In this document: one piece after another, positions 24,899-34,309 of the stretch
How positions within the stretch are numbered: the stretch's first letter is position 1
How the letters are laid out: each line of letters opens with the position of its first letter
Source of the DNA: Bacteroidia bacterium
Lineage (GTDB): Bacteria; Bacteroidota; Bacteroidia; Bacteroidales; Azobacteroidaceae
Direction of reading: 5' to 3'
Length of the DNA: 46,229 nucleotides
NCBI GenBank assembly: GCA_025996865.1
Contig: BNTV01000022.1
Span: 1-46,229 of the forward strand
The notes under the pieces: generated by a model
The model's database searches: none
Seen by the model: the letters and a program-made list of their open reading frames with translations, nothing else
Told to the model about the DNA's origin: nothing
Translations under genes and position numbers: made by a program

Positions 24899-26368
24899 AT
24901 GAAGAATAGATATTTGTTGGGTTTATTCCTGCTGTTGTTTAGCAGTAACAGTTTCGCTCAATCCGTGAAACTCAGCCTGTCCGAATCCATCGAACTGGCA
25001 GTTGACAGTTCCTTGCAGGCATTCCGCGCCAAGAATGTTTATATGTCCAATTACTGGGCATACCGTTCCTACAAGGCAGGGCGGTTGCCCTCATTGACCT
25101 TGCGCACAACCCCTTTGCAATACCGGCGGGACTTTACCCGCCGGTACGATTCCAATGAAAACATTGATGTTTACCGGCAACAGCAATCCCTGTATTCCTA
25201 CGGGAACCTCTCCGTCAGCCAGAATTTCGATCTGACAGGCGGAACGTTTTTCATTGACTCGGAACTGGGCTACATGCGCAATCTCGGAGCAGACGACTAT
25301 TCCCAATTCTCGTCCGTTCCCATCCGTATCGGCTATTCGCAATCGTTATTCGGTTTCAACAGTTTCAAATGGGAGAAGCAAATCGAACCGCTCAAATACA
25401 GGAAAGCAAAAATCCAATACCTCTATGCGCAGGAAGAGATAGCGGAAACGACCATTCAATATTTTTTTTCGTTGGCGATGGCACAAATGGAATACGATTT
25501 GGCGCTTGCAACTGTCGCCTCTTCCGATACGCTCTATCGCATCGGACAGGAACGGCAAAAAATCGCGTCCATCTCCCAGGGCGATTTACTGACGCTCAAA
25601 CTGGATGCCGTCAATGCCCGGAATGCACTCAAAAATGCAGAGATCAGTTTGAAACGCGCTACATTCAGTTTTGCTTCCTTTCTCCATTTGGACAAGGAAA
25701 CGCAGGTAAAAACGGAACTCCCCGGACGACCCAAAGACCTTGAAATCTCGCCGGACATAGCCTTACAATACGCTCGCGAAAACAATCCCGATTTCCTGTC
25801 CAACAGGCAGGAACGGTTGGAGTCGGAACGGGAAGTGGATCGAACAAAGAAAAGTTCCGCTTTCGACGCCAGTTTTTCGGTCAGCGTGGGTTTCAATCAA
25901 GTGGCAGGCGATTTTGCCGGGGCTTACCGGAATCCGCTTCAACAGGATGTAGTCAGCGTGGGACTTACTATTCCGTTAGTTGATTGGGGCGTACGAAAAG
26001 GACGGGCAAACATGGCTGTCAACAATCTGAATGTGACCAAAATATCCATTCAACAGCGGGAAGCCAGCCTCGAACAGGATGTCGTCATGACGGTCAACGA
26101 CTTCAATATCCAGCAGGATTTGATCAACAGTGCAGAAGAAGCTATGGAATTGGCAATGATGGCGTACAATGTGACCAAGGAGCGGTTTATCATCGGAAAA
26201 GCCGACCTCAACAGCCTCACACTCTCGCTGAACCGGCAAAACAGCGCCCAACGGAATTATATTTCCGCATTAAGGGATTATTGGCTCAATTATTATAAAT
26301 TGCGCAAACTGACGCTTTTTGATTTTCAAAAAGGCGAAGAGATAAAAATTAAAAAAGAAGAGTTATGA
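24899..26368 (+). CDS. TolC-family outer-membrane efflux protein
   Basis: 489 residues with a signal peptide MKNRYLLGLFLLLFSSNSFA cleaved at FAQ. LSLSESIELAVDSS opens the family's first helix. Two long helical hairpin regions are present, the second with IALQYARENNPDFLS and ending NRQNSAQRNYISALRDYWLNYYKLRKLTLFDF, the usual OEP C-terminus. It would form the trimeric outer-membrane exit duct for the adaptor (13028) and the RND permeases (18978, 29178). Its stop overlaps the regulator start (ATGA at 26365). Confidence 0.93.
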   Translation: MKNRYLLGLFLLLFSSNSFAQSVKLSLSESIELAVDSSLQAFRAKNVYMSNYWAYRSYKAGRLPSLTLRTTPLQYRRDFTRRYDSNENIDVYRQQQSLYSYGNLSVSQNFDLTGGTFFIDSELGYMRNLGADDYSQFSSVPIRIGYSQSLFGFNSFKWEKQIEPLKYRKAKIQYLYAQEEIAETTIQYFFSLAMAQMEYDLALATVASSDTLYRIGQERQKIASISQGDLLTLKLDAVNARNALKNAEISLKRATFSFASFLHLDKETQVKTELPGRPKDLEISPDIALQYARENNPDFLSNRQERLESEREVDRTKKSSAFDASFSVSVGFNQVAGDFAGAYRNPLQQDVVSVGLTIPLVDWGVRKGRANMAVNNLNVTKISIQQREASLEQDVVMTVNDFNIQQDLINSAEEAMELAMMAYNVTKERFIIGKADLNSLTLSLNRQNSAQRNYISALRDYWLNYYKLRKLTLFDFQKGEEIKIKKEEL

Positions 26369-26721
26369 TTCAGATGAAAGATATACATATTGGTACTATT
26401 ATCAAACAAAAATTTCAAAAAAAATCAATGACTATTGGTGAATTTGCTAATAACATACATCACTCCAGAACGGGGATATATGCTCTTTTTAAAAAGAAAA
26501 GCATTGATACTGAATTGCTAATAAATATATCAAGAGTATTAGACTATGATTTCATCCATGAAGTTTATTTACCAAAGAATGACCTAATAGGAATAAATTG
26601 GAAAGATATTGAACCGTCAAAGATGATGGAAGATCTGATGGAACTGCTCGAGAAAATACGACGTGTCAGAAAAAACAACGCTTTTGTCAGAAAAAACGAC
26701 ACTAATAATGGTAATTTGTGA
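26365..26721 (+). CDS. Small XRE-like helix-turn-helix regulator
   Basis: 118 residues. MTIGEFANNIHHSRTGIYALFKKKSIDTELLINISRVLDYDF (residues 21-62) fits a Cro/C1-type HTH with the recognition helix around SRTGIYALF. The C-terminal half is charged and probably helical, and it ends in two RKN repeats. Overlap with the TolC stop means it is translated with the export operon. It may control the peptide promoters; the shared upstream regions of peptides 1 and 2 are candidate targets. That is inference from position. Confidence 0.75.
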   Translation: MIQMKDIHIGTIIKQKFQKKSMTIGEFANNIHHSRTGIYALFKKKSIDTELLINISRVLDYDFIHEVYLPKNDLIGINWKDIEPSKMMEDLMELLEKIRRVRKNNAFVRKNDTNNGNL

Positions 26722-27160
26722 TGAAAAGGCTATATTTTTGTGTGGTGTTCTTTGTGCCGATAAAGGTGTTACGGAATTTGATGATGTACCGGTCGGGGCA
26801 TTCTTTGGCTGCATAATTATACGCGAGGGAGAGAAGAACGTGTGTTTGTGTATTTGGATGGAGAACAATTATTTATAGGAGAAATATGAAGATTAATATA
26901 AAGGGAAAAGAGCGGAAAATTGTCGCCTCCCGCAAAAGATGTGACAATGCTCTCCGCTCCGATTCCTTCCTAAAAAAGGAAGGAGGCTGCAAAAATAGTA
27001 AATTAATTTGATAATTCCGGGCAAGGCTTGGGATTATAAAAGAGAATAAAGAAGTGGTAATCTTCCAAAGATTCTTTTGGCTCATGAATTTGAGTTTATA
27101 AAGCCGGTAGGCGTATTACCAAAGTAAACAATCGATATTAATTTCAAAAAAATAAAAGAA
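26722..27160. other. Spacer with gene remnants and a hairpin
   Basis: No convincing gene lies here. A frame ending near 26879 reads RVFVYLDGEQLFIGEI and may be the tail of a lost gene. A perfect hairpin CTTCCT/AGGAAG occurs near 26966-26982 in purine/pyrimidine-biased sequence. Unlike the spacers before peptides 1 and 2, this one shares no visible block with them, so peptide 3 is controlled differently. Confidence 0.45.
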
Positions 27161-27439
27161 ATGAAAAAAACATTTATAAGTATTGCAGTGCTGGCAACCG
27201 TAGGATTTGCTGCGTTTAACGTGAATTTTGGGGCAAAGCGTAATGATTTATCTGCTTTGTCTTTAGCTAATGCAGAGGCGTTGGCAGGGGGTAGTGAGTT
27301 TGATCTACCAGGTAATTTCAACCCTTTTACTAACGGTTCTTGTACTATAACCTTACCGAATGGTACAAAACGACATGGAACTTGGCATGATTGTAATGCA
27401 GGAAATACATTGTGTATTCAGGGTTGTGTAGCAAATTAA
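27161..27439 (+). CDS. NVEALA-family (NAEALA variant) secreted peptide precursor 3
   Basis: 92 residues. The leader MKKTFISIAVLATVGFAAF is a Sec-like signal; SLANAEALA ends at residue 42. The 50-residue core starts GGSEFDLPGNF and has exactly four cysteines (GSC, HDC, TLC, QGC). The leader differs from peptides 1 and 2 in most residues but keeps the SLANxEALA end, so it is an older paralogue. A double glycine follows ALA only here, so a double-glycine protease site is not a shared feature. A propeller lipoprotein gene follows after 21 bases. Confidence 0.87.
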   Translation: MKKTFISIAVLATVGFAAFNVNFGAKRNDLSALSLANAEALAGGSEFDLPGNFNPFTNGSCTITLPNGTKRHGTWHDCNAGNTLCIQGCVAN

Positions 27440-27460
27440 TAACAAAAAATAAGAAGAAGT

Positions 27461-28615
27461 ATGAAAAATATTTATAAAATATTATGTGTATTATCCTTGT
27501 TATTTTTTTGTTTTAGTTGTCAAAACACAAGCAAACAATATATTGAAAATCAGGATAATTCTCACATAAATACTGTATTGATCCCTGATGTACAGGCAGC
27601 AGAAACTGTCAATATTATCGACCAATTAGAAAGCATTATTTTAGAGGAAAAAGAAAATTCGTACTTTGGCCATGTAACCAAATTGCGTGTTTTTCAAGAT
27701 AAAATATATGTTTTCGACGGCAGATATGCAAAAGCCGTTTTTATTTATACACTTGACGGTAAGCATATTGCAACAATCGGCAATCAGAGAGGAAATGGGC
27801 CGCTTGATTTTGTGAGTGTTTCCAATTTTGAGATTGATTATGTAAACAAGAAGTTAATCGTTATGGATAATTTTGGACAGAAATTTATGATTTATGGACT
27901 TGATGGTAATTTTATTGAAAGAGCAGGCTCAAAAATCAGCGTAACGGATGCCGTTTTGCTGCCAAACAACCATTTTGTACACGCTAAAGCAAGATATTCA
28001 TACAAAATTTCCGGGCAAAGCGATAATTGCATTTTTATTACGGATAAAAATAATAACATTGTCAAAGAAGGATTTGCACACGATGACAACGAAAATCTTA
28101 ACATTCATTCTTATGGGATAATCAATGCTTTGCCCAATGGAGAAATAAATTTTGCTCCAATGTTTCGAGACACAATCTATCGACTGTCTTTTGATTCTAT
28201 TTCACCAAAATATGCTATTGATTACGGTAAAAACAAGAAAATTCTCAAAAGTCAGATCGACATATTACAGTCGCCCAATGAATTGTTTCAACTAATAGAG
28301 GACGGCGGTATGTGTTTTATTGGCGACCATGTTGAATCCGAAGATTTTCTTTATCTGTTTATAGGATATTGGATGAATCCGGTATCGGTGTTTTACAACA
28401 AAAAAACCAATAACACGATTGCAATTTCGCATAAAAATGATATCTATTTTGATTTGTATTCAGTGTTGTGTTCGGATAATGAGGGTTATTTTTATGGAGC
28501 GTTTAACAATAACGAAATCCACAAACTTACCTCGCTGTTTCCCAATCTAAAAGAATTGGAAGACAAGACCGACTTAAATCCAATATTATTTAGGTATAAA
28601 ATAAAAACAGATTAG
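27461..28615 (+). CDS. 6-bladed beta-propeller lipoprotein
   Basis: 384 residues with signal ending FFCFSC. The signature is GNQRGNGPLDFVSVSNF at about residue 107, where the usual GPxEY is changed to GPLDF. Blades include VFIYTLDGKHIATIG and FMIYGLDGNFIERAG. The C-terminus LNPILFRYKIK keeps the family's closing strand. It is tightly placed between peptide 3 and a thioredoxin-like gene (3 bases), so this is a clean peptide-propeller-thioredoxin-permease unit that probably shows the ancestral gene order. Confidence 0.83.
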   Translation: MKNIYKILCVLSLLFFCFSCQNTSKQYIENQDNSHINTVLIPDVQAAETVNIIDQLESIILEEKENSYFGHVTKLRVFQDKIYVFDGRYAKAVFIYTLDGKHIATIGNQRGNGPLDFVSVSNFEIDYVNKKLIVMDNFGQKFMIYGLDGNFIERAGSKISVTDAVLLPNNHFVHAKARYSYKISGQSDNCIFITDKNNNIVKEGFAHDDNENLNIHSYGIINALPNGEINFAPMFRDTIYRLSFDSISPKYAIDYGKNKKILKSQIDILQSPNELFQLIEDGGMCFIGDHVESEDFLYLFIGYWMNPVSVFYNKKTNNTIAISHKNDIYFDLYSVLCSDNEGYFYGAFNNNEIHKLTSLFPNLKELEDKTDLNPILFRYKIKTD

Positions 28616-28618
28616 AAT

Positions 28619-29167
28619 ATGAAATACAAATTATTGTTTGTTTTAGTAATTGCTTGTCTTACTTTGTCAGAGGGTTGCAAAAACAAGGAAGCAGACAATC
28701 CAAGAGAGAATTATATAAAAAACATTATCGGCAAAGAATTAATTTTGAACGATAATTTAATGGTAAAAGGAGAAGATAGTTGTTTATATGCCAACGAATT
28801 ATATAAATCTCTTAAGATAGTTGTATATTCAGATTCTTTAAGTTGTGCTTGTGAACTGAAATTACCGTTGTGGAAAATTCGTTTCAAAGAACTCCTGCGC
28901 AATAACAATAATGTCGGGTTAGTGTTTATTATCAATACTAATGATATTCCATCTGTGGAATTAGATATTCAGGTTACAAAAGTTCAAGGAATAAAGCTAT
29001 ACGATTGTAATGGAGTTTTTGAAAAAAATAATGACTTATATAATGACAGTGATTTGCACGTGTTTTTGATTGACCGTGATAATAAAGTGTTGCTGGTGGG
29101 TAACCCGTTAGACAATCACAAATTATTTGCTCTTTATAAAAATTTGATAGATAGATTAAAAAAATAA
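28619..29167 (+). CDS. Thioredoxin-like lipoprotein with CxC instead of CxxC
   Basis: 182 residues with lipoprotein signal LTLSEGC. The active-site strand reads VVYSDSLSCACELKLPLWK. The aligned part of the 18099 gene is LLYVDSLGCTSCKLHLFDWK. The spacing is therefore Cys-Ala-Cys and one residue is lost from the motif. The C-terminal part (DLHVFLIDRDNKVLLVGNPL) aligns with QCFLLDKNNRVLMIGNPAL of the same paralogue, so the fold is kept. A CxC site would shift redox behaviour toward isomerase-like chemistry or be inactive. No DUF1573 domain follows. The RND permease starts 10 bases later. Confidence 0.75.
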   Translation: MKYKLLFVLVIACLTLSEGCKNKEADNPRENYIKNIIGKELILNDNLMVKGEDSCLYANELYKSLKIVVYSDSLSCACELKLPLWKIRFKELLRNNNNVGLVFIINTNDIPSVELDIQVTKVQGIKLYDCNGVFEKNNDLYNDSDLHVFLIDRDNKVLLVGNPLDNHKLFALYKNLIDRLKK

Positions 29168-29177
29168 AAATAGGATA

Positions 29178-32100
29178 ATGAAACTTCCCGCATTTTCAAC
29201 GATTATTATTTTTGTCTGCCTGCTCATTTTGGGATTATTCCTGATCCCCAAATTGCCGGTCAAACTGAATCCCTCCCGAAAACTTCCGGTGGTGTATGTT
29301 TCATTCTCCATGGGCGGACAATCGGCGCAAGTAATCGAAGCGGAAGTGACTTCCAAATTAGAGGGAATGTTGAGCCGCATTCAAGGCGTCAAAGACATCA
29401 GTTCCTATTCGTCCAACGGTTACGGAAGCATTACGATTCGCTTGTCCGAACACGCCAATCCGGAGATGAGCCGATTTGAAATATCTACCGTTGTCCGGCA
29501 GGCTTGGACTTCGCTGCCTCAGGGAGTCAGTTATCCGTCTATCGCCATGTCCGGCACGAGCGAAGAAGTCAATCAGCCTTTTTTGCGTTATACGATTAAT
29601 GCGCCCTTTTCACCGATTCAGATTCAGGAATATTTCAACGACAATGTAAAGCCCAAAATCGCTGAAATCAGAGGTGTGGATAAAGTGGAGGTAACCGGAG
29701 CGAGCCGAATGATTTATAAATTGGAATACGATCAGGAACAATTAAAAAACCTTTCCATCTCGGTTTATGATATTCAATCAGCTATCCAATCCTATCTGAC
29801 CAAAGAATTTCTCGGCATCGGAAAAGTGGCGGACGAAAGCCAAGACGAACAATGGATACGCATCGCGCTAATTTCCGGCAACAGCGGACAGTCGTTCGAT
29901 CCGTCTTTAATCCAAGTGAAAAACCACGCCGGAACGATTATTTATTTAGACCGATTGGTAAAAACTTCTTACGAAGAGGAAGAATCCACAAGTTCTTTCC
30001 GCATCAACGGACTAAACTCCATCTATCTTTCCATCACGGCAGATGACGATGTTAACCAGCTAACACTCAGCAAACAAATACAGGAATTGCTGAAAAACTA
30101 CGAAAAAAATCTGCCTGCCGGTTATGAACTGCATCTCTCCTACGATGCCGGCGAATACATTCAATCCGAAATGAACAAGATTTATTTCCGTTCGGGATTG
30201 ACGGTTTTATTGCTTTTATGCTTTGTGTTGTTAATTTATCGCAACCTGAAATATTCGCTATTAATTTTATTTTCGTTGATTGCCAACATCGCGATTGCCG
30301 CTGTCTTTTATTACCTGTTCCGGTTGGAAATGCAGATGTTCTCCCTTGCCGGACTGACCATTTCCCTCACATTAATCATCGACAACACCATCGTCATGTC
30401 CGACCAAATCCTCAAGCAAAAGAACAAAAAAGCATTCCTGGCGATTCTTACGGCAACATTAACATCCATCGGAGCATTGACTGTTATCCTTTTTATGGAC
30501 GAAAGCATCCGTTCCAATTTGCAGGATTTTGCCTGGGTAATCATTGTCAATCTGACCGTTTCGCTCTTTATCGCTTTGTTCTTGGTGCCTGCTTTGATAG
30601 AACAATTCCAGATAAAAGAACGACAGGCAAAGCGAAAAAAACGTATTCTTTTTCGTTTCAATAGAAAAAGACTGCTGATTCATTTCAACCGGATTTATGA
30701 GAAAATCATCCGTTTCATGTCCCGAAGAAAAGGCTGGTTTATTGCTTTCATTATATTAGCCTTTGGCCTGCCTGTTTTTATTCTTCCGGAAAAAATAGAG
30801 GAAAAACAGGAAAAGGGATTTTTTACGATAACCACCGGTGAGGATTTAAACTACTGGGCAAAATTGTATAACAAGACTTTAGGCTCTACGTTTTATAAAG
30901 AAAAGATTAAGCCTGTTTCGGACATTGCTTTGGGCGGCACGATGCGTTTGTTTGCACAGAAAGTCAACAACGGTTCCTATTCCTCCGGCGAACGAAGTGA
31001 AACCAGCCTCAATGTGACTGCCTCCTTGCCCAACGGCTCCACTCGCGCACAAATGGATGTTTTAATTCAGAAAATGGAAAACTACATCGGACAATATCCG
31101 GAAGTGAAGCAATACGAAACCCATATCGCAAACGGCAGACAGGCTTCTATCCGGATTTTGTTTGTAAAAAAACATCAGCGCAGCGGATTTCCCTATCTGC
31201 TGAAAAGCAAATTGATAAGCAAAGCCCTGGAATTGGGCGGCGGAAGCTGGGGCGTTTACGGATTGGGCGATGGTTTTAACAACGATGTCAAGGAACAAGC
31301 CGGTTCCAGCCGCATCAAATTATTAGGTTATAACTACGAAGAACTCAACAATCTGGCACACAGTTTACAAGACTCTCTCCTGCAACACCGGCGAATAAAA
31401 GAGGTAATCATTGATTCCAAATTCAGTTGGTACAAGAATGATTACACGGAGTTTGTATTTGATTTAGACAAGGAAAAATTGGCGCAAGAAAACCTGTTGC
31501 CTGTGGATTTGTTCTATTCCCTGACACCCTTATTTGAAAAAAGCGTGTATGCCGGCGACTGGATAAACACCGACCGGATAGAACCGCTGCGTCTTTTTGC
31601 CCGGCAAGCCGCTGAATTGGATGTCTGGAACTTGGAAAATTATCCCGGCAAAGCAGGCGAAAACAGTTATAAACTGTCGGAAATCGCCAACATTGAAAAA
31701 TGGATTGCTCCACAGGATATTGCGAAGGAAAATCAACAATACCTCTTGTGCCTGCAATACGAATACATCGGAGCTTATCAACAGGCGCAGAAAGTAACGG
31801 AACAAACCATAGCAACATTCAATCAAATCGCTCCCCTGGGCTACAAAGCCGAAAGCGAATCATCCTATTATTGGTGGGGAAAAGAAAACAATTTCAAGCA
31901 ATATGGTTTGCTGTTACTGATTGTCGCCATCATCTTTTTCATGTCCGGCATTTTATTCAATTCATTGAAGCAGCCCTTGGTCATCATTTTCATTATCCCG
32001 ATTTCGTTTATCGGTCTGTTCTTAACCTTTTACTGGTTTAAGTTAAACTTCGACCAGGGCGGATTTGCCGCATTCATCCTGCTTTCCGGCATCACGGTCA

Positions 32101-32480
32101 ATGCCAATATTTATGTACTGAACGAATACAACAACATACGGAAAACCCATCCCCGAATGAAACCGGTAAAAGCCTATATCAAGGCTTGGAATGCCAAAGT
32201 GAATCCGATTTTCCTGACGATTGTTTCTACTATCCTCGGATTTATTCCGTTTATGATTGGCGAATACAAAGAGGCATTCTGGTTTCCGCTGGCTGCCGGA
32301 ACGATTGGCGGATTAGTCGTTTCGTTCATTGCGCTGTTTTTCTTTTTGCCGCTGTTTATGGGATTTTTGAAAGAAAAGCCGATGTCCGGTATAGTTTCTA
32401 AAAAGCCGATAAAAAGAATATTCCAGTCAGCAAAAAATATCAAACATGATGTCAAACAAAGTAATAATACGCTAAAATGA
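29178..32480 (+). CDS. RND-family efflux permease (second permease)
   Basis: 1100 residues with the full RND layout: TM1 (FSTIIIFVCLLILGLFLI), porter domain, TM2-6 from about residue 335 with LTLIIDNTIVMSDQI at about 400, a second porter domain, and TM7-12 ending near residue 1065. As in the first permease, the Asp-Asp pair is Asp-Asn. It is clearly diverged from the 18978 permease. Two unequal permeases with one adaptor resemble MdtB/MdtC heteromeric pumps. The stop overlaps the next lipoprotein start (32477), so it is coupled to the transglutaminase-like genes. Confidence 0.92.
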   Translation: MKLPAFSTIIIFVCLLILGLFLIPKLPVKLNPSRKLPVVYVSFSMGGQSAQVIEAEVTSKLEGMLSRIQGVKDISSYSSNGYGSITIRLSEHANPEMSRFEISTVVRQAWTSLPQGVSYPSIAMSGTSEEVNQPFLRYTINAPFSPIQIQEYFNDNVKPKIAEIRGVDKVEVTGASRMIYKLEYDQEQLKNLSISVYDIQSAIQSYLTKEFLGIGKVADESQDEQWIRIALISGNSGQSFDPSLIQVKNHAGTIIYLDRLVKTSYEEEESTSSFRINGLNSIYLSITADDDVNQLTLSKQIQELLKNYEKNLPAGYELHLSYDAGEYIQSEMNKIYFRSGLTVLLLLCFVLLIYRNLKYSLLILFSLIANIAIAAVFYYLFRLEMQMFSLAGLTISLTLIIDNTIVMSDQILKQKNKKAFLAILTATLTSIGALTVILFMDESIRSNLQDFAWVIIVNLTVSLFIALFLVPALIEQFQIKERQAKRKKRILFRFNRKRLLIHFNRIYEKIIRFMSRRKGWFIAFIILAFGLPVFILPEKIEEKQEKGFFTITTGEDLNYWAKLYNKTLGSTFYKEKIKPVSDIALGGTMRLFAQKVNNGSYSSGERSETSLNVTASLPNGSTRAQMDVLIQKMENYIGQYPEVKQYETHIANGRQASIRILFVKKHQRSGFPYLLKSKLISKALELGGGSWGVYGLGDGFNNDVKEQAGSSRIKLLGYNYEELNNLAHSLQDSLLQHRRIKEVIIDSKFSWYKNDYTEFVFDLDKEKLAQENLLPVDLFYSLTPLFEKSVYAGDWINTDRIEPLRLFARQAAELDVWNLENYPGKAGENSYKLSEIANIEKWIAPQDIAKENQQYLLCLQYEYIGAYQQAQKVTEQTIATFNQIAPLGYKAESESSYYWWGKENNFKQYGLLLLIVAIIFFMSGILFNSLKQPLVIIFIIPISFIGLFLTFYWFKLNFDQGGFAAFILLSGITVNANIYVLNEYNNIRKTHPRMKPVKAYIKAWNAKVNPIFLTIVSTILGFIPFMIGEYKEAFWFPLAAGTIGGLVVSFIALFFFLPLFMGFLKEKPMSGIVSKKPIKRIFQSAKNIKHDVKQSNNTLK

Positions 32481-34300
32481 AAAATTTATTTATTCTATTA
32501 TTTATTTTCTTCTTTGTTTCCTGTTCCCAACGATATTCGCCGGAAATAGAGGCTGTTTTAAATCAAGCCGGCAATAATCGTTCCGAATTAGAAAAAGTAT
32601 TAAAACATTATTCCAAAAACCCCGCCGACAGCCTAAAACTGAAAGCAGCCGAATTTCTGATTGTGAATATGCCCGGCAAATATTCGGAATACTATGATGC
32701 CCCATGGAATGATATTGCCGCTGTTTATTGGACTAAATCTTTCAATAAGCAAAAAACATTGAATGCATATCAATTAAGCAAAAAAATAATCAGAGAAGAT
32801 GTTAAATATATTACCGCCGACTATTTAATTAACAACATTGAATTGTCCTTCAAGGTGTGGCAGGAAACCCCTTGGGGCAAGCACATTCCTTTTGATACTT
32901 TTTGCGAAGAGATTTTGCCTTACCGCGTGAGTACCGAACCTTTGGAAAACTGGCGCGAAAAAGCCTTGGCAAGTTTTGCCGATCCGTATCGCGATTTTCT
33001 GAAAGATGCCAGCATGACAAGCGTAAACGCCTGTATAAAAATCAATTCCTTATTACCGCGCTTTAATCTTATCGAAGATTTTCCGGCGATGACTTATTCA
33101 CAATTAATGGCATCTGCAAAAGGGTATTACGACAATCGGACAGCATTAGCTATTTTCAGCATGAGGGCTTTAGGGATCCCTGTTACTTTCGATATAACAC
33201 TTCGATGGTCTGAAACACCCATTTCTGCTACCGGTCATTCATGGAACTCGGTACGTGACAGTGCCGGAAATCACCTCTCATTTATGGGTGCTGAATCAAA
33301 TCCGATTCAAGATCATCTGGGAAACACATTATTGAAAAACAAAGTATATCGGCGAATGTTTGCAAAACAGGGTCATATACATACAGAAATACAACATATT
33401 CCACCCGAATTACGGGACAATATCATGGATATTTCAATTGAATATACAGACATGACCGATATTGAGATTCCGGTAAAATACCAGTCGAAAATACAGAGCG
33501 GTTATGCCTATCTTGCAAGCCAACATAACTTGGAATGGCATCCGGTTGCATCCGGCGAGACAGACGGAAAAACAATCCGTTATAGGGCTGTCGGGAAAAA
33601 CAATCTATACCTTCCCGTTCATTATATCAATGATGTTCAAACACCTGCCGGAGATCCGTTTTGGTTAGACAATAACGGTAAAATTTATTATTACAGTTCC
33701 GGTTCACAAGATTCTTTGTTCACCCTAACGGGGATCAGTAGAAATACAAATTCTTATAAAATGGCTATTTTGAATGGTGTAATAGAAGGATCTCAGACGC
33801 AGGATTTTACAGATTCGGTAGTTTTACATACATTCATAAATCTACTTGTACGTTCAGGTCAATCCATCACAATACCTGTTCATGACGATTATCAGAGTAT
33901 TCGTTGGAAGTCATCGCTGACAGGCTATTGTACCGCTGCAAGCATAAGTTTTTACAAAACAGACGATAATAATTTATCAGAGTCGTCAATGAAAACATCT
34001 GTTTCAACAAGTCTGAGGGATTCATGGTCAAGTACTATATTTTCTCAGCCGAAATATATTTCCAAAATTAAATATACCGTATTCGATAATTTTTCAAAAA
34101 ATTCTGATAATCCGAATCTTGAATATGAGTTATATTGTTATGCAAAAGGCGGATGGACATCATTGGGCAAACAGACTGAGAAGAATGACACATTGATTTA
34201 TACGGCGCCATCCAAAGCGTTGTTTTACCTGCGTAATGTCACCCTCGACAAATCAGGCTACATGTTTTGCATCCGAGACGGTAAACCAAAATTCTTATAA
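32477..34300 (+). CDS. Transglutaminase-like lipoprotein lacking the catalytic Cys
   Basis: 607 residues with signal LLFIFFFVSC (Cys16). The region 205-265 aligns with the transglutaminase core of its downstream paralogue: SAKGYYDNRTALAIFSMRAL, then GIPVTF and ATGHSWNSVRDSAGN. Tyr218 stands where the paralogue has Cys232, while the His (H254) is kept. The rest shows high identity to the paralogue through residue 160 (PGKYSEYYDAPWND, QETPWGKHIPFDTFCEEILP). It also has an extra C-terminal domain of about 140 residues, beta-rich, possibly carbohydrate- or protein-binding. I predict a non-catalytic binding or regulatory partner. Confidence 0.82.
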   Translation: MKNLFILLFIFFFVSCSQRYSPEIEAVLNQAGNNRSELEKVLKHYSKNPADSLKLKAAEFLIVNMPGKYSEYYDAPWNDIAAVYWTKSFNKQKTLNAYQLSKKIIREDVKYITADYLINNIELSFKVWQETPWGKHIPFDTFCEEILPYRVSTEPLENWREKALASFADPYRDFLKDASMTSVNACIKINSLLPRFNLIEDFPAMTYSQLMASAKGYYDNRTALAIFSMRALGIPVTFDITLRWSETPISATGHSWNSVRDSAGNHLSFMGAESNPIQDHLGNTLLKNKVYRRMFAKQGHIHTEIQHIPPELRDNIMDISIEYTDMTDIEIPVKYQSKIQSGYAYLASQHNLEWHPVASGETDGKTIRYRAVGKNNLYLPVHYINDVQTPAGDPFWLDNNGKIYYYSSGSQDSLFTLTGISRNTNSYKMAILNGVIEGSQTQDFTDSVVLHTFINLLVRSGQSITIPVHDDYQSIRWKSSLTGYCTAASISFYKTDDNNLSESSMKTSVSTSLRDSWSSTIFSQPKYISKIKYTVFDNFSKNSDNPNLEYELYCYAKGGWTSLGKQTEKNDTLIYTAPSKALFYLRNVTLDKSGYMFCIRDGKPKFL

Positions 34301-34309
34301 ACTTTCATC

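Noticed and set aside
26663..26878. 71-codon plus-strand ORF after the HTH gene
   Set aside because: It overlaps the HTH gene in another frame and has no recognisable features; only a short remnant in a different frame looks protein-like.
27285..27300. Double-glycine leader cleavage site shared by the peptides
   Set aside because: Only peptide 3 has GG after ALA; peptides 1 and 2 continue GFEF and ECEN. No C39 peptidase gene is present. The shared element is the ALA end, which fits signal peptidase I.
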